Origin: Aggregatibacter kilianii
Lineage (GTDB): Bacteria; Pseudomonadota; Gammaproteobacteria; Enterobacterales; Pasteurellaceae
Reading direction: 5' to 3'
Assembly (NCBI RefSeq): GCF_003130255.1
Contig: NZ_NRCN01000002.1
Coordinates: 124,001 to 188,000 of the forward strand
Length of the DNA stretch: 64,000 nucleotides
A model generated the notes under the pieces. That model was not told the DNA's origin, searched no databases, and worked only from the letters and a program-made list of their open reading frames with translations. Positions 1-10,961 of this stretch are shown here, one piece after another. The position numbers were made by a program, and so were the translations under genes. Every line of letters begins with the position of its first letter. Position 1 is the first letter of the stretch.

Positions 1-1
1 A

Positions 2-112
2 CAAAATCTGAAAAAACGTCTGCTTGCTGATTTAGAAGATCTGGAAGTCTTAGATGCCGAAAATCTGTTGGATCGTCGTTATCAACGTTTAATGAGCTAC
101 GGTTACGTATAG
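2..112 (+). CDS. accA: Acetyl-CoA carboxylase carboxyltransferase subunit alpha, C-terminal end (partial)
   Basis: Only the last 36 codons are in the window; the gene enters from the left edge and ends in TAG. The tail reads [12 protein letters not shown], which matches the highly conserved AccA C-terminus (E. coli ends [12 protein letters not shown]). AccA with AccD forms the carboxyltransferase that moves CO2 from biotin to acetyl-CoA, the first committed step of fatty acid synthesis in the cytoplasm. The accA-to-tilS neighbourhood is conserved in Haemophilus and E. coli, which supports the call. Confidence 0.93.
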   Translation, partial: QNLKKRLLADLEDLEVLDAENLLDRRYQRLMSYGYV

Positions 113-175
113 AAAATAATAAAAAAATAAACCGTATTTGCTGTTTTTAAAGGGATTTAAAAGGAGAAAATAACA

Positions 176-1033
176 ATGAAAAACGTACTTTCAATTCAGT
201 CTCATGTGGTTTACGGCTATGCCGGTAATAAGTCGGCAACATTCCCAATGCAGCTCCTTGGTGTAGATGTTTGGGCATTAAATACCGTGCAATTTTCTAA
301 TCATACGCAATACGGCAAATGGACGGGAATCGTCATTCCGAAAGAACAAATTGCAGAAATTGTGCGTGGCATTGATGAAATTGATGCGTTGAAAAGATGT
401 GATGCGGTAGTTTCCGGCTATTTAGGCTCTGCAGAACAAATCGATGAAATCATCAAAGCCGTGCATAAAATTAAAGCCATCAATCCTAACGCGCTTTATT
501 TATGCGATCCTGTTATGGGTCATCCGGATAAAGGTTGTATCGTTGCCGATGGTGTGCGCGAAGGCTTAATTAACATCGTATCGGAAGCTGATATCATTAT
601 GCCGAACTTGGTGGAGCTACGTGAATTAAGCGGTTTACCGGTAGAAAATTTTGAACAGGCACTGACTGCCGTTCAAGCCATCTTGGCGAAAGGTCCGAAA
701 AAAGTGTTAGTGAAACATTTGAGCAAAGTAGGCAAAGACGCGTCTCAATTTGAAATGCTACTGGCAACCTCTCAAGGTGTATGGCATCTTTCCCGTCCAT
801 TACACCCGTTTGATCGTGAGCCGGTAGGCGTGGGCGATTTAACCGCCGGTTTATTCTTAGCCAATTTGCTGAACGGAAAATCAGATGTGGACGCTTTTGA
901 GCACATGGCAAACGCAGTCAATGAAGTCATGCAAACCACGTTAGAACGTGGCGAATATGAATTACAAATCATTGCCGCCAGAGATCACATCATCAATCCG
1001 CGTAGCCACTACAAAGCACAAAAAATCGCGTAA
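176..1033 (+). CDS. pdxY: Pyridoxal kinase PdxY
   Basis: Phosphorylates pyridoxal (vitamin B6 salvage) to pyridoxal 5'-phosphate. The 285-residue product has the usual length (E. coli 287) and typical PdxY features of the ribokinase fold: an N-terminal [15 protein letters not shown] substrate loop, the central YLCDPVMG segment and the C-terminal [10 protein letters not shown] motif with the catalytic Asp of the GxGD anion hole. A clear AAGGAG ribosome site precedes the ATG. It lies 63 bp after accA and 44 bp before tilS on the same strand, so the three may share transcripts. Confidence 0.94.
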   Translation: MKNVLSIQSHVVYGYAGNKSATFPMQLLGVDVWALNTVQFSNHTQYGKWTGIVIPKEQIAEIVRGIDEIDALKRCDAVVSGYLGSAEQIDEIIKAVHKIKAINPNALYLCDPVMGHPDKGCIVADGVREGLINIVSEADIIMPNLVELRELSGLPVENFEQALTAVQAILAKGPKKVLVKHLSKVGKDASQFEMLLATSQGVWHLSRPLHPFDREPVGVGDLTAGLFLANLLNGKSDVDAFEHMANAVNEVMQTTLERGEYELQIIAARDHIINPRSHYKAQKIA

Positions 1034-1077
1034 CGCTCAACTTCCTCCCGTGGAACGGGAGGAAATTTTATCCGCCT

Positions 1078-2388
1078 ATGCTTCTTGAACAATTCTCACA
1101 GAGACTCCGACAACTCGCCCCGAACCAAACACAATTTCTTATCGGTTTCAGTGGAGGACTGGATTCCACTGCACTCCTCGCCTTATTCGCAAAACTCCGT
1201 GAAAATCAACCGCACTTTCAGTTGCGCGCCATTCATATTCATCACGGGCTAAGTTCAAACGCCGATGCTTGGGCAACTCATTGTGAAAATCTCTGCCAAC
1301 AATTCCAAATACCGTTGTTGATCCAACGGGTCAACGTGAATATGGCGAACGGCATTGAAGCCGGTGCCCGTCAGGCGCGTTATGAAGCCATTGCACAACA
1401 TATTTTGCCCCAAGAGTGGTTGGCCACAGCACATCATCTGCAAGATCAGACGGAAACTTTTTTTCTTGCCTTAAAACGCGGTAGCGGGTTGCAAGGCTTA
1501 AGCGCAATGCAAGCCCAAAGCACGGTTTACAACGTACCAATTTTTCGTCCGCTGTTATCTTTTAGTCGTCAGCAACTGCTCAATTTTGTGCAACAACAGG
1601 GAATCACGTGGATCGAAGATGAAAGCAACGCCGACAATCAATACGATCGCAATTTCTTACGCAATCAAATTCTGCCCGATCTACGTCAACGTTGGGGGCA
1701 TTTTGATTCGGCCGTGCAACGTTGTGCACAACATTGTTACGAACAACAGCAACTGTTAAATGAATTACTGGCAGAGGAATATCAAAAAAACGTTGATAAA
1801 ACTGACCGCACTTTTAAAGTGCAACACTTTGCCGATTATTCGGCAATTAAACAACGTGCCCTGTTGCGCTTGTGGCTACAAGAATGCGGCGTTGCCATGC
1901 CGTCATTAGTGCAATTAGAACACCTAATTTCCGATGTGGTTTTTGCCAAGCCTGATACACAGCCACAATTTCGATTAGAAAATAACATTGTACGTCGGTA
2001 TCAACACAAGCTGTTTCTCACACCGATTTTTGCCGATATTTCATCAAACGATATTGAAGCGGAATTGGATAAACCCATAGCGTTGCCCGATAATCTTGGA
2101 ACGCTTCAGTTGCACAAAACACCGCAGAAAATGACCGCACTTTGGCATGATGAAAACGGCAACATATATAAAGAAACCTTAGCGTTACCGTTAGAGGGAA
2201 TGAAAGTTTGGATTCGTTTCGGTTATTCGGGCAAAGTGAAATTAACCCCAAAGGGTATGAATCAGGATATTAAAAAAGTGTGGCAGAATTTGAACGTTCC
2301 GCCTTGGCAGCGCCAACGGATTCCGCTGATTTTCTACGATGATAAGTTGCAAAGTGCGGTCGGTTTTTTTATCGTTTCCCAAGATTAA
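1078..2388 (+). CDS. tilS: tRNA(Ile)-lysidine synthase TilS
   Basis: Converts C34 of the CAU anticodon of tRNA-Ile2 to lysidine using ATP, changing its codon from AUG to AUA and its identity from Met to Ile; essential. The 436-residue product has the PP-loop ATP-pyrophosphatase motif SGGLDST at residues 25-31, the AIHIHHGL and GARQARYEA segments, and the C-terminal TilS domain. Two uptake signal sequences lie inside the coding region, and a third (2351-2360) overlaps its last codons. It ends 52 bp from the convergent purine permease gene with a shared terminator between them. Confidence 0.95.
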   Translation: MLLEQFSQRLRQLAPNQTQFLIGFSGGLDSTALLALFAKLRENQPHFQLRAIHIHHGLSSNADAWATHCENLCQQFQIPLLIQRVNVNMANGIEAGARQARYEAIAQHILPQEWLATAHHLQDQTETFFLALKRGSGLQGLSAMQAQSTVYNVPIFRPLLSFSRQQLLNFVQQQGITWIEDESNADNQYDRNFLRNQILPDLRQRWGHFDSAVQRCAQHCYEQQQLLNELLAEEYQKNVDKTDRTFKVQHFADYSAIKQRALLRLWLQECGVAMPSLVQLEHLISDVVFAKPDTQPQFRLENNIVRRYQHKLFLTPIFADISSNDIEAELDKPIALPDNLGTLQLHKTPQKMTALWHDENGNIYKETLALPLEGMKVWIRFGYSGKVKLTPKGMNQDIKKVWQNLNVPPWQRQRIPLIFYDDKLQSAVGFFIVSQD

Positions 2389-2400
2389 GGCAAACAAAAA

Positions 2401-2420
2401 GGCGCATACTCATGCGCCTT
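2401..2420. terminator. Bidirectional intrinsic terminator between tilS and the purine permease
   Basis: GGCGCAT, a 4-nt loop, then ATGCGCC, flanked by an A-run on the left and T-rich sequence on the right, so it can act on both converging transcripts. Confidence 0.8.
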
Positions 2421-2440
2421 TGTTGTCTTTATCAAATGAC

Positions 2441-3772
2441 TTAAATCGCCCAACCACAAGCGTAGAATGCCACTAAAACAACGGCAATCACCACTGTGCC
2501 GACATTTAAGCGTTTTGCATCGCCACTCACAATTCGACCGATAACTAACGTTGCAAAACCTAACATAATACCGGTGACAATATTGGCGGTTAATACGATG
2601 AACACCGCGCAAATTAAACCGCTGATAGCGCCGACAATATCATCAAAGTTTAACTTGCTCACGTTACTTAACATGAGTAACCCCACATACATCAACGCCG
2701 GTGCGGTAGCGTAATTTGGGACTAAAAAGGCTAACGGTTGGAAGAACAACATTAACAGGAACAATACGCCGACCACGATAGCGGTAATGCCAGTTTTGCC
2801 GCCTGCGGCAGTGCCCGCGGCAGATTCAATATAAACTGCGGCGGGCGCCGTGCCGAAAATACCGGAAAATAAGCTGCTTATGGAATCGGAGGTCAAGGCT
2901 TTTCCGCCATTGATAATTTGACCGCTTTTATCTAACAAACCTGCCTGGCCTGCCACCGCACGAATGGTGCCGGTAGCGTCAAAAACAGCAGTCATCACGA
3001 GGGCGAATACGACAGGTAAAATTGCCGGTTGTAACGCGCCAAGCACATCTAATTTTAAGAATAAGGATTCATCACCAAACGATGGCATTTTAAAAATTTT
3101 ACCGTCAAAAGTCACATTCGGATCAAAAATTAAACCAATAATGGTAATGGCAATAATTACCCATAAAATACCACCTTTAACTTTTCTTTTTTCCAACCCA
3201 ATAATCAACGCTAAACCAATTAATGACATCATGACAGGAAATGCGGTGAAGTTACCTAATTTCACCGGCAAACCATTTTGATTGCCAACCACTAAGCCTA
3301 CGCCATTGGCGGCGATTAAAAGCAAGAACAAACCAATACCGATGCCCGCACCATGTGCAATACCTATCGGTAAATTACGCAAAATCCAAGCACGAATCCC
3401 CGTCGCGGAAATCAGAGTGAAAAAAACACCCATTAAAAAGACCGCACCTAACGCCACCGGAATACTCACTTTTTGCCCAATAACCAAACTAAAAGCAGTA
3501 AACGCAGTAAGGGAAATGGCACAACCAATTGCCATCGGCGCATTTGCCCAAAAGCCGATTAAAATGGAGCCAAGGCCCGCAACCAAACAGGTGGCGATAA
3601 AGACGGATTCCGCCGGAAATCCCGCCGCACTTAACATATTCGGCACGACAATAACGGAATACACCATGGCAAGAAAAGTGGTTAAACCGGCAACAATTTC
3701 TTTGCGCACGGTGGAGTCGCGTTTAGTCAACTCAAAACGTTGTTCTAACGCACTGGATTGTGAAGATGACAT
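2441..3772 (-). CDS. NCS2-family purine permease (AzgA/GhxP-AdeP type)
   Basis: Inner-membrane proton symporter for a purine base (adenine, hypoxanthine or guanine). The 443-residue product has about a dozen hydrophobic segments and the start characteristic of the AzgA-like branch of NCS2 transporters: a [20 protein letters not shown] segment, then [12 protein letters not shown], and [15 protein letters not shown] in the middle, where substrate-binding residues of the family lie. I cannot separate the adenine (AdeP) from the hypoxanthine/guanine (GhxP) type by eye. A good PurR-like operator 63 bp upstream fits purine control. Start chosen at the ATG preceded by AAAGG. Confidence 0.88.
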   Translation of the reverse strand: MSSSQSSALEQRFELTKRDSTVRKEIVAGLTTFLAMVYSVIVVPNMLSAAGFPAESVFIATCLVAGLGSILIGFWANAPMAIGCAISLTAFTAFSLVIGQKVSIPVALGAVFLMGVFFTLISATGIRAWILRNLPIGIAHGAGIGIGLFLLLIAANGVGLVVGNQNGLPVKLGNFTAFPVMMSLIGLALIIGLEKRKVKGGILWVIIAITIIGLIFDPNVTFDGKIFKMPSFGDESLFLKLDVLGALQPAILPVVFALVMTAVFDATGTIRAVAGQAGLLDKSGQIINGGKALTSDSISSLFSGIFGTAPAAVYIESAAGTAAGGKTGITAIVVGVLFLLMLFFQPLAFLVPNYATAPALMYVGLLMLSNVSKLNFDDIVGAISGLICAVFIVLTANIVTGIMLGFATLVIGRIVSGDAKRLNVGTVVIAVVLVAFYACGWAI

Positions 3773-3834
3773 GAAAATTACCTTTAAAATGAAGGGAAGA
3801 TTAAGGAGGCCGTATTTTACCGAAAGCAGGCGAG

Positions 3835-3850
3835 AAGTAAACGTTTGCGC
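3835..3850. promoter_or_regulatory. Putative PurR operator
   Basis: AAGTAAACGTTTGCGC matches the E. coli PurR consensus ACGCAAACGTTTGCGT at 13 of 16 positions, including the whole AAACGTTTGCG core. It lies 63-78 bp upstream of the purine permease start, so purine-sensitive repression is likely. Position and match are seen; function is inferred. Confidence 0.65.
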
Positions 3851-4009
3851 AAATATTTTGCATAAAATTTACGTTATTTCGAAACGTTCGCAAACCAGTG
3901 TAGTCCAAAAGACTTGTATGCCTTGGATAGGGATAATTTTTTTCTGATTAAAATCAATCGGTGCTATACTGACGGGCAATTTAATCTTCATTATTTAAAA
4001 GGAAATAGA

Positions 4010-5026
4010 ATGACTATTTTAGTAACAGGCGGTGCCGGCTATATCGGTTCACACACAGTCGTTGAATTATTAAATGCGGGCAAAGAAGTGGTAGTTTTAG
4101 ACAACCTTTGCAACTCCTCACCGAAATCGTTAGAGCGGGTTAAAGAAATTACCGGAAAGACTGTGAAATTTTATGAAGGGGATGTATTGGATCGTGCATT
4201 GTTACAAAAAATCTTTGCCGAAAATACCATTCATTCCGTCATTCATTTCGCCGGCTTAAAAGCAGTTGGAGAAAGTGTGCAAAAACCTGCCGAATATTAT
4301 TTAAACAACGTCACCGGCTCCCTCGTCTTGGTACAAGAAATGAAAAAAGCCGGCGTGTGGAATTTTGTATTCAGCTCTTCCGCCACCGTTTATGGCGATC
4401 CTGAAATTATTCCAATTACAGAAAGCTGCAAAGTAGGCGGCACTACCAACCCGTATGGCACATCTAAGTTTATGGTAGAACAAATCCTGCGTGACATTGC
4501 CAAAGCGGAGCCAAAATTCAGCATGACCATTTTACGCTATTTCAATCCCGTGGGCGCGCATGCAAGCGGCTTAATCGGCGAGGATCCAAATGGTATTCCG
4601 AATAATCTCTTACCTTACATCAGCCAAGTGGCAATCGGCAAGTTACCACAACTTTCCATCTTTGGTAGCGATTATGACACCCATGACGGCACAGGTGTGC
4701 GCGATTATATTCACGTTGTGGATTTGGCTATCGGTCACTTAAAAGCGCTGGATCGCCATCAAGACGATGCCGGTTTGCACATTTATAACTTAGGCACCGG
4801 TGTGGGTTATTCCGTGTTGGATATGGTAAACGCCTTTGAACAGGCGAACGATATTCAAATTCCGTATAAATTGGTTGATCGTCGTCCGGGCGACATTGCC
4901 ACTTGTTATTCCGATCCGAGTTTAGCGGCGAAAGAATTAGGCTGGAAAGCGGAACGAGGATTAACAGAAATGATGAAAGATACATGGAATTGGCAAAAAA
5001 ATAACCCGAAAGGTTATAGAGATTAA
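4010..5026 (+). CDS. galE: UDP-glucose 4-epimerase GalE
   Basis: Interconverts UDP-glucose and UDP-galactose for lipooligosaccharide and galactose metabolism. The frame is open further upstream, but the true start is this ATG, preceded by AAAAGGAAATAG, giving 338 residues as in E. coli. The NAD-binding [10 protein letters not shown] motif is at residues 7-16, the SSSATVYG segment with the active-site Ser around 122-129, and the catalytic Tyr and Lys in NPYGTSK around 147-153. A TATACT box lies at 3965-3970. hypA follows after 5 bp, then ampG. Confidence 0.96.
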   Translation: MTILVTGGAGYIGSHTVVELLNAGKEVVVLDNLCNSSPKSLERVKEITGKTVKFYEGDVLDRALLQKIFAENTIHSVIHFAGLKAVGESVQKPAEYYLNNVTGSLVLVQEMKKAGVWNFVFSSSATVYGDPEIIPITESCKVGGTTNPYGTSKFMVEQILRDIAKAEPKFSMTILRYFNPVGAHASGLIGEDPNGIPNNLLPYISQVAIGKLPQLSIFGSDYDTHDGTGVRDYIHVVDLAIGHLKALDRHQDDAGLHIYNLGTGVGYSVLDMVNAFEQANDIQIPYKLVDRRPGDIATCYSDPSLAAKELGWKAERGLTEMMKDTWNWQKNNPKGYRD

Positions 5027-5031
5027 TCGCC

Positions 5032-5373
5032 ATGCACGAGCTCTCTTTGTGCCAAAACATCATCGAAATTGTTGAGCAACAATGCAAACAGCATAATGTC
5101 AACAAAGTGACCGACCTCTGGCTTGAGGTCGGCGCACTTTCTTGCATTGAACCGAGCGCCTTGGAATTTAGTTTTGAAATGACCGCTAAAGGCACTCCTG
5201 CCGAAAATTGCAAACTGCATTTAATTCCTATCCCGGCTAAGGCTTGGTGTTGGAATTGCAAACAATTCGTTGAAATTCAAGCCAATAACAGTACTTGCCC
5301 AAATTGCGGCGGTGTACATTTGCAACGCCAAAGTGGCGATGAACTACGAATCAAAGAAATTGCCGTTGAATAA
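5032..5373 (+). CDS. hypA: Hydrogenase maturation nickel metallochaperone HypA
   Basis: Delivers Ni2+ to [NiFe]-hydrogenases (or urease). The 113-residue product starts with the invariant MHE nickel-binding motif (His2) and has the zinc site built from CWNC (around residues 73-76) and CPNC (around 89-92). It is wedged between galE (5 bp) and ampG (3 bp after its stop), as if co-transcribed with them, and no other hyp or hydrogenase gene is in the window. In H. influenzae, as I recall, galE is followed directly by ampG, so hypA looks inserted here. Confidence 0.93.
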   Translation: MHELSLCQNIIEIVEQQCKQHNVNKVTDLWLEVGALSCIEPSALEFSFEMTAKGTPAENCKLHLIPIPAKAWCWNCKQFVEIQANNSTCPNCGGVHLQRQSGDELRIKEIAVE

Positions 5374-5376
5374 CCT

Positions 5377-6651
5377 ATGACAACTCCAGCCTCTAACCCA
5401 ACCCTTGCAAGCCAAATTTTCAGCCGTAACATGCTGATTTGTGTTTTTACCGGCTTTAGCTCAGGTCTCCCTCTATTTGTTTTATTGCAAATGTTGCCGG
5501 TATGGCTGACGGATAAAGGGCTTTCCGTTGAACTGATCGGCGTAGTGACGGGGGTCACCCTCCCCTACGGTTTAAAATTTTTATGGGCCCCCTTATTGGA
5601 TCGCTATTTTCCAAACTTTCTAGGGCGGCGGCGGAGCTGGTTGCTTATTTCACAAATCATTTTACTGATTTTGCTCTATGCCATTAGCCAATTCGATCCA
5701 AGTTCACAATTAACTATTGTGGCGAATATCGCTTTTCTCATTGCTTTCTTCTCAGCAACCCAAGATATTGTACTTGATGCCTATCGACGTGAAATTTTAA
5801 CGGATAAAGAACTTGGCTTGGGCAACACCATCCACATTAATGCTTATCGTGTCGCGGGCTTAATCCCCGGTGGGCTGTCTCTTTATCTCGCCACCCGCCT
5901 CCCTTGGGAAAGGGTTTTTTTATTGACCGCACTTTGTATGCTATTCGGTTTGTTTATGACCTTATTTCTCGCCAAAGAACCGAAAATTGCTGTTCAAGAT
6001 CGCGACAAACCATTCTATCTTGCCTTTTGGATCCCGCTTCAGGAGTTCTTTCAGCGCAAAGGTGTGGCACAAGCCTTGGGCTTTTTGCTTTTCCTATTTT
6101 TATATAAATTTGGTGATTCTTTCGCTACCACGCTACAAACCAAATTTATCTATGATATGGGCTTTAGCAAAGATGACATCGCCATCGTAGTAAAAAGTAC
6201 GTCACTCTGGGCCAGCATTTCCGCCGGACTCGTAGGTGGCGTAATCATGATAAAACTCGGCATTAACCGTGCGCTGTGGGTCTTTGGTTTCGTACAATTA
6301 ATCACCATCGGCGGATTTGTTTGGTTGGCAGGATTCGGACATTTTGCACAAATTACCGCGGTCGAACTGTGGAAACTCGGCTTCGTGATTGCCGCCGAAT
6401 ACATCGGTGTGGGCTTGGGAACTGCCGCTTTCGTCGCGTTCATGGCACGGGAAACCAATCCGCTTTACACCGCTACCCAATTGGCGCTGTTCACCAGTCT
6501 TTCCGCGTTACCAAGCAAGGGATTCGGTATGTTGTCGGGCTATTTGGTCAAAGCGGTGGGTTACTATAATTTCTTCTGGATCTGTTTATTACTTGCTGTA
6601 CCCGGAATGCTTTGTTTATTCTGGGTAGCTCCGTGGAATGAGAAAGAATAA
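5377..6651 (+). CDS. ampG: Muropeptide transporter AmpG
   Basis: MFS permease of the inner membrane that imports GlcNAc-anhydroMurNAc peptides released from murein for recycling. The 424-residue protein has about twelve hydrophobic segments and typical AmpG stretches: FTGFSSGLPLFVL near residue 26, LKFLWAPLLDR near 65 and ATQDIVLDAYRRE near 128, which carries conserved charged residues. It starts 3 bp after hypA and stands before adk, the order galE-(hypA)-ampG-adk. Confidence 0.93.
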   Translation: MTTPASNPTLASQIFSRNMLICVFTGFSSGLPLFVLLQMLPVWLTDKGLSVELIGVVTGVTLPYGLKFLWAPLLDRYFPNFLGRRRSWLLISQIILLILLYAISQFDPSSQLTIVANIAFLIAFFSATQDIVLDAYRREILTDKELGLGNTIHINAYRVAGLIPGGLSLYLATRLPWERVFLLTALCMLFGLFMTLFLAKEPKIAVQDRDKPFYLAFWIPLQEFFQRKGVAQALGFLLFLFLYKFGDSFATTLQTKFIYDMGFSKDDIAIVVKSTSLWASISAGLVGGVIMIKLGINRALWVFGFVQLITIGGFVWLAGFGHFAQITAVELWKLGFVIAAEYIGVGLGTAAFVAFMARETNPLYTATQLALFTSLSALPSKGFGMLSGYLVKAVGYYNFFWICLLLAVPGMLCLFWVAPWNEKE

Positions 6652-6671
6652 CTCTCCGGCTAGAAGGTTGA

Positions 6672-7448
<777 letters not shown>

Positions 7449-7468
7449 TCAACAAGAAATAAAAAAAG

Positions 7469-7494
7469 GCCATTCCCAAAGGAATGGCTTTTTT
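7469..7494 (+). terminator. Intrinsic terminator after adk
   Basis: GCCATTCC, loop CAAA, GGAATGGC, then six T residues, 20 bp past the adk stop. Confidence 0.88.
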
Positions 7495-7548
7495 GTCATT
7501 AAAAAAACAAGGAAAAACAAAAAAATTTAATTTTATTAATAGGGAATA

Positions 7549-7623
7549 TGGCTGGGGTACTAGGATTCGAACCTAGGAATGCCGAGATCAAAACCCGGTG
7601 CCTTACCGCTTGGCGATACCCCA
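7549..7623 (-). tRNA. tRNA-Gln (TTG anticodon)
   Basis: The reverse complement folds as a 75-nt tRNA with a 7-bp acceptor stem TGGGGTA/TACCCCA, an anticodon loop containing TTG, a T-loop GTTCGAATC, discriminator G and an encoded CCA. It is nearly identical to E. coli tRNA-Gln. Last gene of a three-tRNA leftward operon. Confidence 0.96.
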
Positions 7624-7651
7624 ACTACTATATTGATATCAATGAAATGAA

Positions 7652-7736
7652 TGGTGCGGGACGAGGGACTTGAACCCACACACCTCGCGGCGCCGGAACC
7701 TAAATCCGGTGCGTCTACCAATTTCGCCAGTCCCGC
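7652..7736 (-). tRNA. tRNA-Leu (TAG anticodon)
   Basis: An 85-nt class II tRNA on the reverse strand with acceptor GCGGGAC/GTCCCGC, long variable arm, anticodon TAG in the loop TTTAGGT, and encoded CCA. It lies between tRNA-Met and tRNA-Gln, the order of the E. coli metT-leuW-gln cluster. Confidence 0.96.
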
Positions 7737-7740
7737 AATA

Positions 7741-7817
7741 TGGTGGCTATGACGGGATTCGAACCTGTGACCCCAACATTATGAGTGTTGTGCTCTAACC
7801 AACTGAGCTACATAGCC
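7741..7817 (-). tRNA. tRNA-Met (CAT anticodon, elongator)
   Basis: A 77-nt tRNA with acceptor GGCTATG/CATAGCC, anticodon CAT and encoded CCA. It matches E. coli elongator MetT rather than the initiator (which has an unpaired first base and a CGGG start). First gene of the tRNA operon, just after a strong promoter. Confidence 0.95.
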
Positions 7818-7854
7818 ATTTATTTGCAATCATCTCATTGACTTTGCGGAGCGT

Positions 7855-7883
7855 ATTATGCGGATATCGACCCTACTCGTCAA
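7855..7883 (-). promoter_or_regulatory. tRNA operon promoter
   Basis: Reading leftward: TTGACG (7878-7883), a 17-bp spacer, CATAAT (7855-7860), then a GC-rich discriminator ACGCTCCGC. The near-consensus boxes and GC-rich discriminator are typical of stable-RNA promoters under stringent control. Confidence 0.85.
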
Positions 7884-8055
7884 CCATTTTTTTATTAAAA
7901 TAAATATTTTCGGAACATTCGAATAGAGATTAAACAAATCGTATTAATTTTATTCACAAGCTCGCATAGAAACCTACTCATTCCTTTGGATCTGTTGATA
8001 AAGCCAATATTCAAAAAACATTGTTTTTTGACCGCACTTTACAGCCTGAGTGTTT

Positions 8056-9279
8056 TTATTCCTCAATCAAACGACGCAACAAACTGCCGTCATACAATGC
8101 ACGCTTAACCAAAGCAAAGGCACCGATGACATCTTCATTGTCTAATTCGGATGCTTCTAACGGCGTATTTTGCACAAATGCAGGTAATGCGTGACTTTCT
8201 AAAGTGCGACGAATCGCAGCAAATAACACGTTTTTCGCTCGGGTAATTTCACCGGAAATCACAATTTTTTCCGGATTAAACATATTTACGCTCATCGCCA
8301 ACACACGCCCGATTTGCACGCCAACATGTTCAATTAACTCCGTTGCCACCGCGTCTTGTTTATTGCTGGCTTTACAAATCGCTTCAATATCATGAGCCTC
8401 TAAAGAAAGCCATTTGCTTTGATAGCCATCTTCCAATAACTCCGACATTTTATTTTCAATTGCAGAATTACTGACAACCGTTTCCAAACAGCCCACATTA
8501 CCGCACATACAACGCTTGCCTAATGGATCTACCTGAATATGTCCGATTTCACCCACATTATTCTTATAGCCCAAAAAAACTTCATGGTTAATCACAATTC
8601 CCGCACCAACGCCTCGGTGAATACGCAACAACAAAGAATCATAACAATCTTTTGTCACGCCAAAATAATGCTCGGCAAGGGCTAAACTGCGCACATCATG
8701 GCCAATAAATGTTGGTAAGTTAAAACGTGCCGTAATATGATTGGCCAAATCCCAAGGCTCATTGAGCTCAAAATGCGGTACTTGTTCAATCATATTACTT
8801 TTCATGTCCACAAATCCCGGCACAGTAATCCCGATAGCAATGAATTCGCTACTCCGTTTTTGATTAGCTTGAATGAACGCTTCTAAATGTTGGAATAAAA
8901 ACGCTTCAAATTCTTTCGGAGACTGATGGACAGGTAAATCAAACACCTCTTTTTTGAGTAGCTTGGTGGATAAATCCATAATCGCTAAAGTTAAGTGTTC
9001 ACGTCCTAAGCTGATTAAAACGGCACGGAAAGCTTTATATTCAGCTACGATAGAGGTTGCGCGACGACCGCCGGTGGACTCTTGTTGTTCCACTTCTTTA
9101 ATCAAACCACGTGCCAGCAAATGACGGGTAATTTTAGTCACACTTGCCGGTGCAAGTTGACTGGTTTCTGAAATTTGAATACGAGAAATAGGTCCTTGTT
9201 GATCGATAAGTTTATAGACCACCGCACTATTCATCTGTTTCACTAAATCAACATTTGCGATTTGATGATTTTCTCGCAT
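8056..9279 (-). CDS. nagC: ROK-family repressor NagC
   Basis: Transcriptional repressor of amino-sugar genes that responds to GlcNAc-6-phosphate. The 407-residue protein resembles E. coli NagC closely: VDLVKQMNSAVVYKLIDQ at the N-terminus, the helix-turn-helix ISETSQLAPASVTKITR around residues 36-52, and the ROK fold with the zinc motif CMCGNVGCLE around 256-265. It reads closer to NagC than to Mlc. I chose the ATG at 9277-9279 because GGGAG lies 7 bp upstream; a TTG five codons earlier is less likely. No nag operon is in view, so its targets lie elsewhere. Confidence 0.86.
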   Translation of the reverse strand: MRENHQIANVDLVKQMNSAVVYKLIDQQGPISRIQISETSQLAPASVTKITRHLLARGLIKEVEQQESTGGRRATSIVAEYKAFRAVLISLGREHLTLAIMDLSTKLLKKEVFDLPVHQSPKEFEAFLFQHLEAFIQANQKRSSEFIAIGITVPGFVDMKSNMIEQVPHFELNEPWDLANHITARFNLPTFIGHDVRSLALAEHYFGVTKDCYDSLLLRIHRGVGAGIVINHEVFLGYKNNVGEIGHIQVDPLGKRCMCGNVGCLETVVSNSAIENKMSELLEDGYQSKWLSLEAHDIEAICKASNKQDAVATELIEHVGVQIGRVLAMSVNMFNPEKIVISGEITRAKNVLFAAIRRTLESHALPAFVQNTPLEASELDNEDVIGAFALVKRALYDGSLLRRLIEE

Positions 9280-9341
9280 TTTATTCTCCCACAAAATATG
9301 AATTGAACTATTTTAAAGCGGATTTCATAAATAGGAAATAG

Positions 9342-10646
9342 CTATTCCTGCTCCATGCCAAGAGCTTTGGAAAACATTTGTAAACCGGTAGCATTGCCGT
9401 TTTTTACCATCGTCTGCATGGCTTGCGTCGGCGAATGAATTAACTTATTCATTAGTTTATAGCTTAATTCTTGCACCACCAGTTCGGCATCTTCACCCTG
9501 TTGTATTGCGTTCAAGGCTCTTTCCAATAAAACTTGTCGGGTTTGATCGGCATTTTCACGGTATTTGCGAATCAAATTAGAAAATTGATGCAATTTTAAC
9601 CACTCAAAGAAATCCTGACATTCCTGCCGAATAATCTCTTTTGCTTGCTCGGAAGCCTGTTCCCGCCGACTTAAGTTATGTTGGATAATATTTTGCAAAT
9701 CATCCACAGTGTAATGATAAACGCTGTCTAATTCCGCCGCACTTTCTTCAATATCACGGGGCACCGCAATATCCACCAACAACATCGGTTTATAATCCCG
9801 CTGTTGTTGTGCCATTTCCACCATTGTTTGCGTAATGAGCACGGTTGGACTACCCGTTGAACTAATCACGATATCCGCTTGATTCAATCCTTCTTGCAAC
9901 CGTTCCAGACCAATCGCCTGAACATTTTGCGGCCGCTCTAATTTGTCCAATAAGGTCTCCGCACGGGCTAAAGTGCGGTTAGCAATAACAATGTTTTTTA
10001 CACCATGGCGCAACAAATGGCGGCTAACCAATTCAATCGTCTCACCTGCGCCCACTAACAAAATCGTTAGCTCGCGTAAAGACTCAAAAATCTGACGCGC
10101 CAAGCTACACGCAGCATAAGCAACGGACACTGCACTTTCGCCGATATTGGTCTCAGTGCGTACCCGCTTCGCCGTCGCAAAGGTTTTTTGGAATAAACGG
10201 GAGAGTTCGCCGGAAATGGACTGATGTTCGTCTTGATAATACTCTTCACTCATTTGATAGGCTTGTTTCACCTGCCCTAAAATTTGCGGTTCGCCTAAAA
10301 TTAGCGAATCCAAGCCACAAGCTACTTCCATCAAATGATTTACCGCCGGCAGATTTTCATGAATATAAATACAACGATTAAGCTCAGCTAAATCCAACTG
10401 ATGGATCGTCGAAAACCATTGCACTGCCTGTGTAATCCAACTTTGTGCTTCTTGCGGTGAAACACGTTTATTGTGTAAATAGACTTCTGTTCTATTGCAA
10501 GTGGACAAAATAACCGCACTTTCCGCCAATTCGGTTTGCTGAATATTACGCAAGGCAAAAGCGCGCTTTTCGTCAGAAAACGCAACTTTTTCCCGTAACG
10601 CGACAGAAGCGGTTTTGTGATTGATACCCAGAACTAAAATCGTCAT
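9342..10646 (-). CDS. hemA: Glutamyl-tRNA reductase HemA
   Basis: NADPH-dependent reduction of glutamyl-tRNA to glutamate-1-semialdehyde, the first step of tetrapyrrole (haem) synthesis by the C5 route. The 434-residue protein has the N-terminal [10 protein letters not shown], the STCNRTE active-site motif with catalytic Cys around residue 50, the [17 protein letters not shown] signature around 110-126, the NADPH-binding domain LVGAGE and IANRT, and the C-terminal dimerisation helices. It lies just upstream of nagC on the same strand; the two are probably independent. Confidence 0.96.
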   Translation of the reverse strand: MTILVLGINHKTASVALREKVAFSDEKRAFALRNIQQTELAESAVILSTCNRTEVYLHNKRVSPQEAQSWITQAVQWFSTIHQLDLAELNRCIYIHENLPAVNHLMEVACGLDSLILGEPQILGQVKQAYQMSEEYYQDEHQSISGELSRLFQKTFATAKRVRTETNIGESAVSVAYAACSLARQIFESLRELTILLVGAGETIELVSRHLLRHGVKNIVIANRTLARAETLLDKLERPQNVQAIGLERLQEGLNQADIVISSTGSPTVLITQTMVEMAQQQRDYKPMLLVDIAVPRDIEESAAELDSVYHYTVDDLQNIIQHNLSRREQASEQAKEIIRQECQDFFEWLKLHQFSNLIRKYRENADQTRQVLLERALNAIQQGEDAELVVQELSYKLMNKLIHSPTQAMQTMVKNGNATGLQMFSKALGMEQE

Positions 10647-10961
10647 AAAAAATACATGAAAAAATCACCGCACTTTCTCTTTAAAATACAAATGCGGCGA
10701 AATTTGTCCCACAGAAAAATAAAAGATAGAAATTTAAACGGGCATATTCTAGCTGAATTGCCAACTTTTGGGCAAATTGATGTAAGAAAAAAGCCATTAA
10801 TCTGCAATTTTATTGCGTACCATCAAATAAGTGGGCACGGTCAAAACAGAAAAGCCGATTAACACGGTGATTGGTTATAAAAAATTCACTAATCTATTAA
10901 GGCATTTTGAGGTTGGTATTTGCCTCTTATCCGCCCTAAATTTTTATTTACCCTCAATTCG
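10647..10961. other. Intergenic region between gloB and hemA
   Basis: A 315-bp AT-rich gap between two leftward genes. It must contain the hemA promoter and the gloB transcript end. An uptake signal core lies at about 10668-10677. I see no RNA gene or credible ORF; the open frame on the plus strand has no Shine-Dalgarno site and no recognisable product. Confidence 0.5.

Noticed and set aside
3282-3947. 221-codon plus-strand frame opposite the purine permease
   Set aside because: Antisense shadow of a conserved membrane protein; Lys/Pro-rich nonsense composition.
10656-10862. 68-codon plus-strand frame between gloB and hemA
   Set aside because: Overlaps the hemA promoter region, no ribosome site, contains an uptake signal, and has no recognisable similarity.
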